Both the position numbers and the translations under genes were made by a program. Below, piece after piece: positions 52,763 through 61,691 of a DNA stretch of 64,000 bases. The stretch is from Salinivibrio sp. ES.052 (GTDB lineage: Bacteria > Pseudomonadota > Gammaproteobacteria > Enterobacterales > Vibrionaceae): NCBI RefSeq assembly GCF_900141775.1, contig NZ_FSRI01000001.1, positions 652,251-716,250 on the forward strand. The letters run 5' to 3'. Below the pieces are notes generated by a model that worked only from the letters and a program-made list of their open reading frames with translations, had not been told where the DNA came from and searched no databases. Each line of letters opens with the position of its first letter. The first letter of the stretch is position 1.

Positions 52763-54307
52763 TCAATCTGGATATTCGGATCGAATAGCAATAAATTCCC
52801 CCCAGTGCTCGAGGAGTAAATCGACAAGCTTAGGCTCAAAGTGTTTTCCGCGTTGGGCCACGAGTTCGTTGCGAATATCATCATCGGTCCACGCTTCTTT
52901 GTAGGATCGTTTGGAGCCGAGGGCATCAAAAACGTCGGCCAGTGCCGATATTCGACCACTAATCGGAATAGTTTCGCCGGCGAGTTGGTTGGGGTAACCA
53001 CTACCATCCCACTTTTCATGGTGTGTGGCCGCAATTTCTTTGGCTTCGACAATGAGACGCCGTTTGGAGTGGCTCAGGATTTCCACACCGTATTCGACAT
53101 GTTTCTGCATGACTTCCCATTCCTCAGCATCTAATTTCCCTGGTTTGTGTAAGATGGCATCGGGAATTGCGACTTTGCCCACATCGTGAAGTGGCGAGCC
53201 ATGTTTGATTAACATGGTCTTATGTTCATCCAAACCATATAGTTGCCCCAGCTTTTCACAAAACAGTGATACCCGTTGAACGTGCGCCCCGGTTTCTTTG
53301 CTACGGGCCTCGACAGCATTTGCTAGGTTGTAAACCAGTTCTTTGGAGGTTTCACGTAGATCGACCATCAAGCTCAGGTTTTCAAAGGTGAGCCCAATAT
53401 TTTGCATATAGATCTTGAGCAGATTCTGGTCGAGTTCAGAGAGTGTGGTCTCATGGTTGACGTATAACAAGAATTCGACATCTTCATCGTCACGGTGGAA
53501 AAGCACAAATCCGTCGTCGAATTGGATACTTTTCTGTGCTTCAAGCGCTTGCTTGCAACGGTTTGAAACATTGCTAGGGAGTTTATCAAAGGCGCATTCG
53601 GTGTAGCAGTTTACATACTCCCCAGTCGCAGCCAGGGTGAGTGCTCGGGATTCTTCTGCCCCTGGGCGAGGTTGTACCACACAATAAAACGCAGAGTCGT
53701 GGATATAAAGAAGCGATGTGAGCTGCTCGAGCACCGCGGTGGCGTAATGTTGAAGATTGGTGGTGTTTTGAACATTTGCCGATGCCTCAATCACGCGTTT
53801 CAACCCTTCTTTCTGCTCGTCAATCATGCACAGATCGCGGTAAGAGCGCAGCATCGAATACAGTAATGTTTTGAGTTTTTGGGTGGTTAGCTCCGTTTTT
53901 TCTTTGTAATCGTCAATGTCATATTCACGGATCACGCGATCTTCTGGTGCTTGGCCAGCTTGACCAGTACGCAGCACTAACCGAATAACATGGTTGTTCA
54001 TTTCATCACGGATGTAGCGCACAAGATCTAATCCAGCATGCTCGGTTTCCATGACTACATCGACAAGAGCGAGGGCGATATCTTGTTCCTTTTCTAATAT
54101 ATCTCTCGCTTCCTGCCCTGATAAGGCCGATAAGATTTCCAACGGGCGTCCTTGAAAGGTGAACCCAGTCAGCGCTAGCCGCGTTACTTCATGCATCAGG
54201 TCATCGTCATCAATCAGCAGTATCCGCCATGGTGTTGCAGTCGATGCTGAGTGGGTATCGATAGACTTGGGCGATGCGCCGTCACGTTGATCTGCAAACA
54301 AGTCCAT
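52763..54307 (-). CDS. HD-GYP response regulator (c-di-GMP phosphodiesterase)
   Basis: A 514-residue RpfG-like regulator. The receiver (residues ~25-150) has the acidic pocket LLIDDDDLMHEVT and the phospho-acceptor in ALVDVVMETEHAG. DUF3369-type sequence follows (GEYVNCYTECAFDKL, ~170-315). The C-terminal HD-GYP domain has HDVGKVAIPDAIL (about 374) and HHEKWDGSGYPNQL (about 430), with metal-binding residues intact. It lies upstream of the two kinases on the same strand, and likely receives phosphate from them to hydrolyse c-di-GMP. Confidence 0.92.
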   Translation of the reverse strand: MDLFADQRDGASPKSIDTHSASTATPWRILLIDDDDLMHEVTRLALTGFTFQGRPLEILSALSGQEARDILEKEQDIALALVDVVMETEHAGLDLVRYIRDEMNNHVIRLVLRTGQAGQAPEDRVIREYDIDDYKEKTELTTQKLKTLLYSMLRSYRDLCMIDEQKEGLKRVIEASANVQNTTNLQHYATAVLEQLTSLLYIHDSAFYCVVQPRPGAEESRALTLAATGEYVNCYTECAFDKLPSNVSNRCKQALEAQKSIQFDDGFVLFHRDDEDVEFLLYVNHETTLSELDQNLLKIYMQNIGLTFENLSLMVDLRETSKELVYNLANAVEARSKETGAHVQRVSLFCEKLGQLYGLDEHKTMLIKHGSPLHDVGKVAIPDAILHKPGKLDAEEWEVMQKHVEYGVEILSHSKRRLIVEAKEIAATHHEKWDGSGYPNQLAGETIPISGRISALADVFDALGSKRSYKEAWTDDDIRNELVAQRGKHFEPKLVDLLLEHWGEFIAIRSEYPD

Positions 54308-54687
54308 TCACTACGTCCCTAATCGTGTTTATCTCAATTAGTTAAAGCGTAGTTTAAGTCATTTAAAGTTGCGAGATGTACGCCGAGTATTGACACTTTA
54401 GTTATCCGCTTTGTTTTTGGTTTGTTACATTTCTCTGATCTGGCGCAGCATACGAGGCAGTACGGTTGCTAACCTAGGAGGCGACAGGCCAGTACTCAGG
54501 TATTTAAACGCAGGACTGTTGCATGGGGCTGGCTAGTTTATCAACAATTAACAACAGCTTGAGTAATCCTCTTGTAGAATTGTTGTGATATACCTATCAG
54601 TTGTATGGCGCTTATTTTGCGGGTTGCAAATAACGCTGTTTTACTGAAACCATTATTAAAACAATGTGACAGACAAACAAGGCAGTT
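54308..54687. other. Divergent intergenic region
   Basis: About 380 AT-rich bases between the HD-GYP gene and the next chemoreceptor. No gene or repeat recognised; presumably two promoters. Confidence 0.5.
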
Positions 54688-56571
54688 ATGTTTAAAAAAC
54701 TATCCCTCAAACACAAGCTCGCGCTTTCCGCAAGCGTAGCCATTATTATCGGCGGCTTGCTTGTCGAAGCGCTTTCTTTCCGCGCCTCATTGTCGCGACT
54801 GGATACGGAAGTCGCGCAACGACTAGAGAGTACGACAGCGTCATATAATCAGTATGTATCAGACTGGGTCGCGTCAAAAGAGCGAGCGATGACCTCACTG
54901 ACCAGTGAAGCCGATCCGAATAACATGGTAACGCACCTCAAACAGGTTCGTGACGCGGGTGGGTTTGACAATGTTTTCCTCGCGTACCCAGATGGCAGTC
55001 AAAACAATGCCAATGGCGTGGTGTTGCCACCCGGTAATGATGATCCGCGACAATGGGGTTGGTACACCAATGCCATGGCGGAACCGTCAAGCGTGTTTAT
55101 GGATAACCCGACCGTGGCGGCAGCAACGGGTGCCAATGTGGTTTCGTTAGGTAAAGCGCTCCAGTTCAACGGCGATACCTTGGTGCTTGGGGCGGATGTT
55201 GAAATTGGTGACATCATCGAAGGTCTCGAGAAGGTCATCTTGCCTGGCAATGGCTATATGTTTATTGCCAACCAAGACGGCAATGTCTTTACGCACGCGA
55301 ATACAGATCTACTGAATCAATCAATTAATCAATTAGGCTTGTCGTTTAGTACGGTAAAATCGGCGATGAACTCCGGTGAAAGCGTGATAGCCGACGTGGG
55401 CGGCAAAGAAAGCGTCGTTTATGCCAAGCCAATCAAAGGGACAGGGCTGATTACTGTTACTGTCATCAATTATGACTCACTGGTCGCGCCTTTGTTTGAT
55501 GCTGTTTGGGGGCAAATTGCCGTCACGATTGCGGTCGTTGTGGTGTGTACACTGCTCTTTAATTTGCTGGTGAACATTCTGTTTAGGCCACTGACAAATG
55601 TATCCAATGCGCTTGAGCAAATCGCACATGGTAGCGGTGATCTGACTCAACGTATTGAGGTAGAGAGCGAAGATGAAGTAGGGCGATTGGCGAAAAACTT
55701 CAATACGTTTGTAGGTAGTATGCATCAGTTAATCAGCCACATTCGTGAACAAGCTGAACACTTGACCGCCCAATCCGATAGCAGTACTGAGCGAGCACGC
55801 CGAAACGTTGATGATATTAATCATCAGCAGCAGGAAGTCACTATGGTGGCTACAGCGGTAACTGAACTTGCGTCAGCAACACAAGAAATTGCCTCTCATG
55901 CTGAACATACCGCTAACACTGCTCAAGAGTCGACAGCCAGTACGAATAATGGTCGTACGGTGGTTGAAAACACCAAACAATCGATTACGCGTTTATCGGA
56001 TGAGCTAAAACAAGCGAGTACGATCGTGGCGGAGTTGGATAAACACTCGCAAGAAATCTCCACGGTGCTCTCAACTATCCAAGGCATTGCTGAGCAAACG
56101 AATCTGCTGGCATTGAATGCGGCCATTGAAGCTGCACGTGCGGGCGAGCAAGGCCGAGGTTTTGCGGTGGTGGCCGATGAGGTTCGCATTTTATCGCAAC
56201 GCACACATGCCTCCACAGAAGAGATTAAGTCTACCATCGAGACGTTGCAAACCACGACGGCAAGCGCGGTCTCTACCATGGAGAGCAGTTCGACCTTAGC
56301 GGAGGGGTCGGTTTCAGATGTAGATAAAGCGACGGCAGCGCTCAGTGACATTGATGCGGCGGTGAACCAAATTAGCGACATGGCAACTCAAATCGCAACG
56401 GCGGCAGAAGAGCAAACACATGTTACCAGTGAGATAACCCAGAATATCACGTCGATTAAAGATGTCTCAGATCACTTGGTACACAGTGCAAATGACACCT
56501 CAGAAGAAGCGGATAATTTGCGCAATCAAGCGACTCAGCTGAACAATAAAGTGGCGACTTATAAGCTATAA
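54688..56571 (+). CDS. Methyl-accepting chemotaxis protein with dCache-like sensor
   Basis: A 627-residue chemoreceptor. Membrane helices lie at about 12-32 and 275-300. The ~240-residue periplasmic region has [16 protein letters not shown] and [17 protein letters not shown], typical of double-Cache domains that bind amino or organic acids. HAMP spans ~305-355 ([19 protein letters not shown]). The signalling tip [19 protein letters not shown] is near residue 471-489. No tethering pentapeptide at the C-terminus. Confidence 0.92.
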   Translation: MFKKLSLKHKLALSASVAIIIGGLLVEALSFRASLSRLDTEVAQRLESTTASYNQYVSDWVASKERAMTSLTSEADPNNMVTHLKQVRDAGGFDNVFLAYPDGSQNNANGVVLPPGNDDPRQWGWYTNAMAEPSSVFMDNPTVAAATGANVVSLGKALQFNGDTLVLGADVEIGDIIEGLEKVILPGNGYMFIANQDGNVFTHANTDLLNQSINQLGLSFSTVKSAMNSGESVIADVGGKESVVYAKPIKGTGLITVTVINYDSLVAPLFDAVWGQIAVTIAVVVVCTLLFNLLVNILFRPLTNVSNALEQIAHGSGDLTQRIEVESEDEVGRLAKNFNTFVGSMHQLISHIREQAEHLTAQSDSSTERARRNVDDINHQQQEVTMVATAVTELASATQEIASHAEHTANTAQESTASTNNGRTVVENTKQSITRLSDELKQASTIVAELDKHSQEISTVLSTIQGIAEQTNLLALNAAIEAARAGEQGRGFAVVADEVRILSQRTHASTEEIKSTIETLQTTTASAVSTMESSSTLAEGSVSDVDKATAALSDIDAAVNQISDMATQIATAAEEQTHVTSEITQNITSIKDVSDHLVHSANDTSEEADNLRNQATQLNNKVATYKL

Positions 56572-56598
56572 CTGACAAGCGGTAAGGAAAACATGTGC

Positions 56599-56622
56599 CA
56601 ATCGCCCTCATCAGGGCGATTG
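56599..56622 (+). terminator. Inverted repeat after the chemoreceptor gene
   Basis: CAATCGCCCT, loop CATC, AGGGCGATTG: a perfect 10-bp stem without a T-run, just before a second hairpin with a T-run. Confidence 0.6.
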
Positions 56623-56630
56623 AAAGCAAT

Positions 56631-56666
56631 AGCCACCTTTTTTCAATGAAAGGTGGCTGTTTTTTT
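56631..56666 (+). terminator. Rho-independent terminator
   Basis: AGCCACCTTT pairs with AAAGGTGGCT and is followed by GTTTTTTT. Confidence 0.85.
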
Positions 56667-56744
56667 GAAAGAAATGCAAAAAAAATGGAACTTTTGAGAC
56701 AGCCGTCAGTCACAAAGGGTACTGAAGCAACAGAAAAAGGTTTT

Positions 56745-56978
56745 ATGTTAACCCTACTGCGACACTTTCGTACGTCTTTTATTTTCTTCCTACTGGGCAC
56801 TGGTTGCCTACTCGCCTTCGATCTTTCCACGCCGCATATAGCTGCAAATGGTACCTTACACGAGCCTTTCGCATTTATCCCTCTTGCATGGTTGTTTTTA
56901 GGCTTGAGTGCTGTCACCTTTCTCTTGAACATGGTGCAAACCATGCTGGGAATTAAGCGCCAGCATCTCGATTGTTAA
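56745..56978 (+). CDS. DUF3955-like small membrane protein
   Basis: A 77-residue protein with two membrane helices: FIFFLLGTGCLLAFDL and FIPLAWLFLGLSAVTFLL, matching the DUF3955 pattern. Start 56745 is chosen because the upstream open frame crosses a terminator hairpin. It ends 23 bases before the YrhK-like gene, with which it probably forms a two-gene unit. Confidence 0.62.
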   Translation: MLTLLRHFRTSFIFFLLGTGCLLAFDLSTPHIAANGTLHEPFAFIPLAWLFLGLSAVTFLLNMVQTMLGIKRQHLDC

Positions 56979-57001
56979 TACCAAGGTCCAGAGGAGGCAA
57001 T

Positions 57002-57283
57002 ATGATTGAACGTAATGGCCGAGAACTGGATATTGATATTGGTAATAAGCACTTAGTGATCCAGCGTCGTTATGAGGCCTTTGGTGCCTTTAACGACCTA
57101 TTGATTGCGATTTGGTTTTTGATCGGTAGCTTCTTTTTCCTTAATGAAGCTTTGATAGAAAGTGGTACCTGGCTCTTTATCGTTGGCAGTGCGCAACTTT
57201 TGCTTAAGCCAAGCATCAAACTCGTCGGGCTTGTGCATGTCTCTCGCGTGCAGCAACGTTCACAAGAGCAATCCGTCTCTTAG
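57002..57283 (+). CDS. YrhK-like domain protein
   Basis: A 93-residue protein. NKHLVIQRRYEAFGAFNDLL (residues ~16-35) followed by LIAIWFLIGSFFFL and a second helix fits the YrhK domain of unknown function. AGAGGAGG precedes the ATG; a longer frame overlapping the preceding gene is rejected. Confidence 0.72.
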   Translation: MIERNGRELDIDIGNKHLVIQRRYEAFGAFNDLLIAIWFLIGSFFFLNEALIESGTWLFIVGSAQLLLKPSIKLVGLVHVSRVQQRSQEQSVS

Positions 57284-57349
57284 TGACTGAATGTCAGCTT
57301 CTTGCAAATTGCAACGCGTTTCAACATCGCTAACCGATTATTTTTTAAG

Positions 57350-57386
57350 CAGCCTAATCGACCGTTTTTTCGGCTTAGGCTGTTTT
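57350..57386 (+). terminator. Terminator after the yrhK-like gene
   Basis: CAGCCTAA at 57350-57357 pairs with TTAGGCTG at 57375-57382, with further inner CCG/CGG pairing, and TTTTG follows. Confidence 0.7.
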
Positions 57387-57529
57387 GTTATGCAAATTGC
57401 GAATGAATGTTAAAAAAATAAAGCAAAGCCGACTTTTTTTTTGTCTTATCATATCCAGTTAACTTATAACATTTTGTTTTTTATCTGAAATTATCTTATT
57501 TTGGATTGGTTATAAAAAGTCTGATGGTG

Positions 57530-57546
57530 TTGGCACTCTTTTTGAT
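57530..57546 (+). promoter_or_regulatory. Candidate sigma-54 promoter for chemoreceptor gene
   Basis: TTGGCAC at 57530 and TTGAT at 57542 place GG and GA 10 bases apart, close to the -24 (GG) / -12 (GC) pattern, with one mismatch in the -12 element. Expected transcription start is about 40 bases before the ATG. Confidence 0.4.
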
Positions 57547-57596
57547 ATCTCCCTGATGTGCTGGGTCTCCAGCTAGAATCACAGGAGAATAAAGGA

Positions 57597-58757
57597 ATGC
57601 CAAAAGTGTCTATTCGGGCAGTCACCATCGGAAGTTATATCATTATGGTGGGGTTTACTGCGTCATTGATCATTCATTTACCGTGGTTAAATGAGTATGT
57701 GGTACTCGGCTTAAATATCGCGATCGCAGGATCGGCAGCCATTTTTATTGATCGTCGTTTTAAAGCCGGGCTAGCGAAAGTGAATCGATTCGCTAAATCG
57801 TTGGCTCAGGGCGATCTTACCGCCACCATTGATACGCAGGACGGTGATGAATTCGCGGACGTAGCACACTCGCTGAATCATGCGGTTGAAAAGCTTCGTC
57901 ACACCGTTAGAAACATTGAAAAAGCGGCAGAAACATTAGATAGCTTTACCGATTCGTCAGAGAAGCGCGCGAAGAAAGGGGCGACAATTAACGAAGCGCA
58001 AAGCGAGAAAATCGACAGTATCGCGACTGCGATTGAGGAAATGTCCACGACCGTGGGGTCTTTGTCGGAAGACGTACAGGCGATCTCTGAAGAATCAGGG
58101 AAAATAGATTCGAGTTCTCGTCAATCGCAGCAAGAGCTTGGTGACATGATGAATGAGCTGGATGAGCTTGTCTCTTCGATTAAAGTGTCGGCTGAGATGT
58201 TTGACAAAGTGGAGCACAGTGCGGGGCAAATAGAACATTTCCTGTCTGTGATTACGGACGTGGCCGAGCAGACCAACCTTTTAGCCCTCAACGCAGCGAT
58301 AGAGGCCGCGCGAGCAGGCGAGCAAGGGCGTGGGTTTGCGGTTGTTGCGGATGAAGTGAGACAATTAGCGAGTCGTACTCAGTCATCTGCGAGTGAAATC
58401 AATGAGATGACAAAAGAGTTGTTCCGGAGTCTTAAGCAGTCATCAGAGCTCTCTGATCGGACTGAAAAACTGGCAAACAGTGCTTCTTCTCAAGCGAGCG
58501 AGACGTCTCATTCCATTGAGGGCGTATTGGAGAACTTTTCCACCATCAGCGATCGAATTAATTCGTTAGCCAGTGCCATTGAGCAACAAAAAACGGTATC
58601 CACGGATATTGCGGCAAATATTAATCGTTTGACCGAGTCTGGCCAAGAAGCTGCAGAAATTTCAGAAGAGAATAAACGCGATATGATTAAGATCAGCGAT
58701 TTAGCTGAATCATTGAACCAAGATCTTGACGATCTTCAGCTCCGTAATGTTCGTTAA
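57597..58757 (+). CDS. Methyl-accepting chemotaxis protein without periplasmic sensor
   Basis: A 386-residue chemoreceptor with two closely spaced N-terminal membrane helices (residues ~7-27 and ~33-50) and no periplasmic ligand domain. A HAMP-like segment [20 protein letters not shown] follows, then the signalling region with tip [19 protein letters not shown] (about 225-243). Receptors of this kind sense cytoplasmic or membrane-energy cues. ATG 57597 has AGGAG and AAAGGA upstream; an in-frame start at 57558 is rejected. Confidence 0.88.
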   Translation: MPKVSIRAVTIGSYIIMVGFTASLIIHLPWLNEYVVLGLNIAIAGSAAIFIDRRFKAGLAKVNRFAKSLAQGDLTATIDTQDGDEFADVAHSLNHAVEKLRHTVRNIEKAAETLDSFTDSSEKRAKKGATINEAQSEKIDSIATAIEEMSTTVGSLSEDVQAISEESGKIDSSSRQSQQELGDMMNELDELVSSIKVSAEMFDKVEHSAGQIEHFLSVITDVAEQTNLLALNAAIEAARAGEQGRGFAVVADEVRQLASRTQSSASEINEMTKELFRSLKQSSELSDRTEKLANSASSQASETSHSIEGVLENFSTISDRINSLASAIEQQKTVSTDIAANINRLTESGQEAAEISEENKRDMIKISDLAESLNQDLDDLQLRNVR

Positions 58758-58782
58758 TCGAGGCCTTTAGGGCTAGGAAGAG

Positions 58783-58808
58783 AGCGGGTCAAATCAACCC
58801 GCTTTTTC
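58783..58808 (+). terminator. Terminator at convergent chemoreceptor/azlD end
   Basis: AGCGGGT (58783-58789) pairs with ACCCGCT (58797-58803), followed by TTTTC. Confidence 0.8.
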
Positions 58809-58812
58809 TATT

Positions 58813-59133
58813 TTATGCCAAAATCCAAAGCTGAAGAGTGACAAAAAAACCAATCGAGAGTCCGACCACTAATAAGGTCGACAAACGGGTACAGGCTAAA
58901 CCGATAGCGACCAAGGCGCCGAGTAAATACGGATTGGTGGTAGAGATAGCTAGCTTATCCTCAGGAAAGAAAACAATCGGCACCCACAGCGCGGTCAATA
59001 CTGCTGGTGCAGAGTAGGTCAGGAGTCGTTGCAATCGCGGACCAATGCGCACCGGGATACTGCGTGCAAGCAGTAGATAACGTACCGAGAAGGTGATCAG
59101 TGCCATGGCGACGATGATTAACCAGTAACTCAT
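58813..59133 (-). CDS. azlD: AzlD-family branched-chain amino acid export subunit
   Basis: A 106-residue protein with four membrane helices. VAMALITFSVRYLLL at the N-terminus and LTYSAPAVLTALWVPIVFF are AzlD motifs. ATG 59133 overlaps the end of azlC by 4 bases; an open frame extending 91 codons upstream runs through azlC in another frame and is rejected. With AzlC it forms an exporter of branched-chain or related amino acids. Confidence 0.88.
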   Translation of the reverse strand: MSYWLIIVAMALITFSVRYLLLARSIPVRIGPRLQRLLTYSAPAVLTALWVPIVFFPEDKLAISTTNPYLLGALVAIGLACTRLSTLLVVGLSIGFFVTLQLWILA

Positions 59134-59852
59134 TTTATCTCCCTCCGTGTCGGCAACGATTCCGCTATCAGCCCCGCGACCATACCTACGCCCGTTGCAA
59201 TGATTAACGCATTGGGGATGTGGTAATAGGTGAATAGCATCATACTGACACCGCTTGCCAAGGCACAGAGCAGCACGGGACGGGTTTTTATACTGGGAAC
59301 GGTCAGTGCGATAAAGGTGGCTGCAATGGCAAAGTCGAGCCCGATCGCTTCCAAGGCTTTCAATTGAGAACCGGCTAGAATCCCCGCCAAGGTCGCAAGA
59401 TTCCAACCAACGTAAAACGCGGCGCCCGTATACAGGGCGTAGTGTTTAAAAAATCTACCGTGCTTGCTGGTGTGTGCGGTTGAAAGCGCATACATTTCAT
59501 CGGTCAGTAAAAAGCCGAGGCCGAGACGCCATTTAAGTGGCAAGGGAGTGATGTGCTGACGAAAGTGGGCACCATAGAGAAGGTGCCGGGCGCTAATCAC
59601 CAGTGTGGAACCGAGCACCGCTGGTAAGCCCGCCGCATTGCCCACCATCATGATGCCCGATAACTGCACTGCCCCTGCAAAAACCAGTAATGACATGGCT
59701 TGTGTTTGCAGCGCACTGAATCCCATTTGCAGCCCTAATGAACCGCAGAGTATCCCCCACGGCAGGACGGCGAGACACAACGGACTGACATCACCCAATG
59801 CGCGCCATAGCGATGTTTCACGCGCATGCACCTCTTGTGCAGCCTTATGCAT
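59130..59852 (-). CDS. azlC: AzlC-family branched-chain amino acid exporter
   Basis: A 240-residue membrane protein with the AzlC signature region: PWGILCGSLGLQMGF, LVFAGAVQLSGI and VISARHLLYGA (residues ~85-95), then FLLTDEMYAL. It is the large subunit of the two-component exporter with AzlD, coupled by a 4-base overlap. No Lrp-type regulator is adjacent. Confidence 0.88.
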   Translation of the reverse strand: MHKAAQEVHARETSLWRALGDVSPLCLAVLPWGILCGSLGLQMGFSALQTQAMSLLVFAGAVQLSGIMMVGNAAGLPAVLGSTLVISARHLLYGAHFRQHITPLPLKWRLGLGFLLTDEMYALSTAHTSKHGRFFKHYALYTGAAFYVGWNLATLAGILAGSQLKALEAIGLDFAIAATFIALTVPSIKTRPVLLCALASGVSMMLFTYYHIPNALIIATGVGMVAGLIAESLPTRREIK

Positions 59853-59998
59853 AGATCACCTTTTTGTTGTATTTGCTTGGTTATAAATTGTTTTTATCGG
59901 TAAGGTGCTAGAAGGTCACATAACGTACTGATTAACAAACTTACAAGATGTTTGTACCACATCACCGCCAAGCCGCAAAGAGATGGAAAGGAAACACG

Positions 59999-60376
59999 AT
60001 GAAAGCACCACATCGCCTGATGGAATCAACATCGCCAAGCGTGCATTTTCTTTATGTTTGGTTAGTGTCAACGATAATAGCCTGTGCCGCTGTTATCGGT
60101 GCGTGGCAGGTGGGATGGATAACATTGACGACCTTTGGGGGTGGTGCATTTTACGTCGGGGGACTCGTTTGGTCGGCGGCGGGTCTTGTGACGTACAGCC
60201 GTTACAAAAGCCGCCATTGGTATCGTGATTCAGTGACACGGCGGGCGCTCACAGCTCACCAACACGTGATGGTGAGCGACTCATCGTCACAGCCCGATGA
60301 CAAGCTCGGACTGTGGCTGTTTTTAAGTGGGCTTCCCGCCATGATACTCAGCGGTATGTTGATGCTGAGGGCTTAG
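59999..60376 (+). CDS. Small membrane protein (125 aa), unknown
   Basis: Three hydrophobic helices: LVSTIIACAAVIGAWQVGW, AFYVGGLVWSAAGLV and a C-terminal LWLFLSGLPAMILSGML. Between the second and third is a charged loop rich in Arg/His/Ser. GGAAAGGAAAC precedes the ATG. No family recognised. Its stop overlaps the stop of the convergent gene by 4 bases. Confidence 0.6.
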   Translation: MKAPHRLMESTSPSVHFLYVWLVSTIIACAAVIGAWQVGWITLTTFGGGAFYVGGLVWSAAGLVTYSRYKSRHWYRDSVTRRALTAHQHVMVSDSSSQPDDKLGLWLFLSGLPAMILSGMLMLRA

Positions 60377-61395
60377 CCAACCCAGTGATAATGATGGTTG
60401 GGTTTTTTGGCGACTAATCCCTGTTGCTGCAAGTGTACAAATAATGTGTCGACGGCCTCTTGGCTGAGTGCATACTCGGCCATCACCGCTTTTTTGCTAC
60501 AGCGTAACGTTTTCGCAGCCAATGCTGCTTTGATTTCCGCATAAGGCGAGTCCGGATCCTCAGTGCTCATTTCAGACGGTGTCGTCGATTCATCGTTCAC
60601 CTTCTGGGCGTGATGAGACACCTCGGTATCTAAGGGGGTGAGGGGAGTTGTACGCGGGTGACGATACCAGTGACGGAAACGCTGCTCCTCGCCAATCACG
60701 CCGACAAAGAAAGCGGCGAACAAATCTAGCAACACAGAGAGAAAAATCACCAGCCAAGATTGGGCCTGATCGGCGCTGACGCCCAAGGTGTTCGCAAGGT
60801 TGCTAATCAGTCCCAAGATGGATCCCTGTGCCACTGCAGGCAAACTATCACGCTCTAACGCGAGTTGCTGTTGCTCTTTGCGTAATTGGTTGTTTTCTTT
60901 TTGTAATCGCGCCACGCCAGTCGCAATTCTATCTAACTCGATATAGCGTTCAGCCGCTTGGTTATTCAGCGCAATTTGCTGCTCAATAGCGTCGATTTGT
61001 CGGTTATAAGCGTCAATCTGCGCTTGGGCTTGGCGCTGCTCACTTTGCGCGGCATTGGTGGCACTGTTAATACCGCCGATACTGCCGCCGATGGAAATCA
61101 AAGCCAGAATGAGATAAAAAACAAGCGCTGAGGCGGCTCCCGTGTAATTACCATGTGCACGCCGTTCGCCAAACTCATACCACGCATAAAACTTCCCTGC
61201 CTCAAAAATAACCGCCAGCGCGCCGAACAACCACTGCATCATGGGATTGTCATCAAGCGACAAGAATAAGAGTAGCGAGAAAATGGTTGAAGCAACAATG
61301 GCGGCGCTGGTAAAGCTATAAACGCTTAACATCGAAAAGCGTCCTTTGGGAAAGCGATAAGCGTGTTGAGGAAGCGATCCGGCGACTGGGTTCAT
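60373..61395 (-). CDS. Membrane/coiled-coil/winged-helix-like protein, unknown
   Basis: A 340-residue protein. Two to three N-terminal membrane helices (about 25-110) precede a long coiled coil (about 115-195: SEQRQAQAQIDAYNRQIDAI and similar). Another membrane segment (about 210-240) and a low-complexity linker follow. The last 55 residues (AEIKAALAAKTLRCSKKAVM ... LFVHLQQQGLV) have the helix-turn-helix-like pattern of a winged helix. ATG 61395 follows CCAGGAT; a longer start is possible. No known family recognised; it could be a membrane-bound regulator. Confidence 0.6.
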   Translation of the reverse strand: MNPVAGSLPQHAYRFPKGRFSMLSVYSFTSAAIVASTIFSLLLFLSLDDNPMMQWLFGALAVIFEAGKFYAWYEFGERRAHGNYTGAASALVFYLILALISIGGSIGGINSATNAAQSEQRQAQAQIDAYNRQIDAIEQQIALNNQAAERYIELDRIATGVARLQKENNQLRKEQQQLALERDSLPAVAQGSILGLISNLANTLGVSADQAQSWLVIFLSVLLDLFAAFFVGVIGEEQRFRHWYRHPRTTPLTPLDTEVSHHAQKVNDESTTPSEMSTEDPDSPYAEIKAALAAKTLRCSKKAVMAEYALSQEAVDTLFVHLQQQGLVAKKPNHHYHWVG

Positions 61396-61691
61396 GCTGT
61401 CTTTTATCCTGGCAAGATTAAGAGGGCGCAAAGACTAGCGCAGATCACAGCGTTTGTGTGTCAGTAAGCGGTGAAAAACTGAATAAGCGATTGATTCATC
61501 GTCAATATGGATTAAAAGGCATCACAAATCTGATACGAGTGGGTTGCATTTCGTTTCCTCTGGGTTGAGGACATGTCATAGTCGGTCTTCTTATGGCGGT
61601 AGCCACTTATCGCTTAATAGCAATCAGCGTCTTGAGTCGGCTTGTGAGTGGAGCATTGCCAAGCGGAATATACAGTAGTGAATGGAGGCAT

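Larger units (their letters stand above)
57284..57596. other. Intergenic region with terminator and promoter
   Basis: About 310 AT-rich bases. Holds a terminator for the yrhK-like gene (57350-57382) and a candidate sigma-54 promoter (57530-57546) for the next chemoreceptor. Nothing else recognised. Confidence 0.55.
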
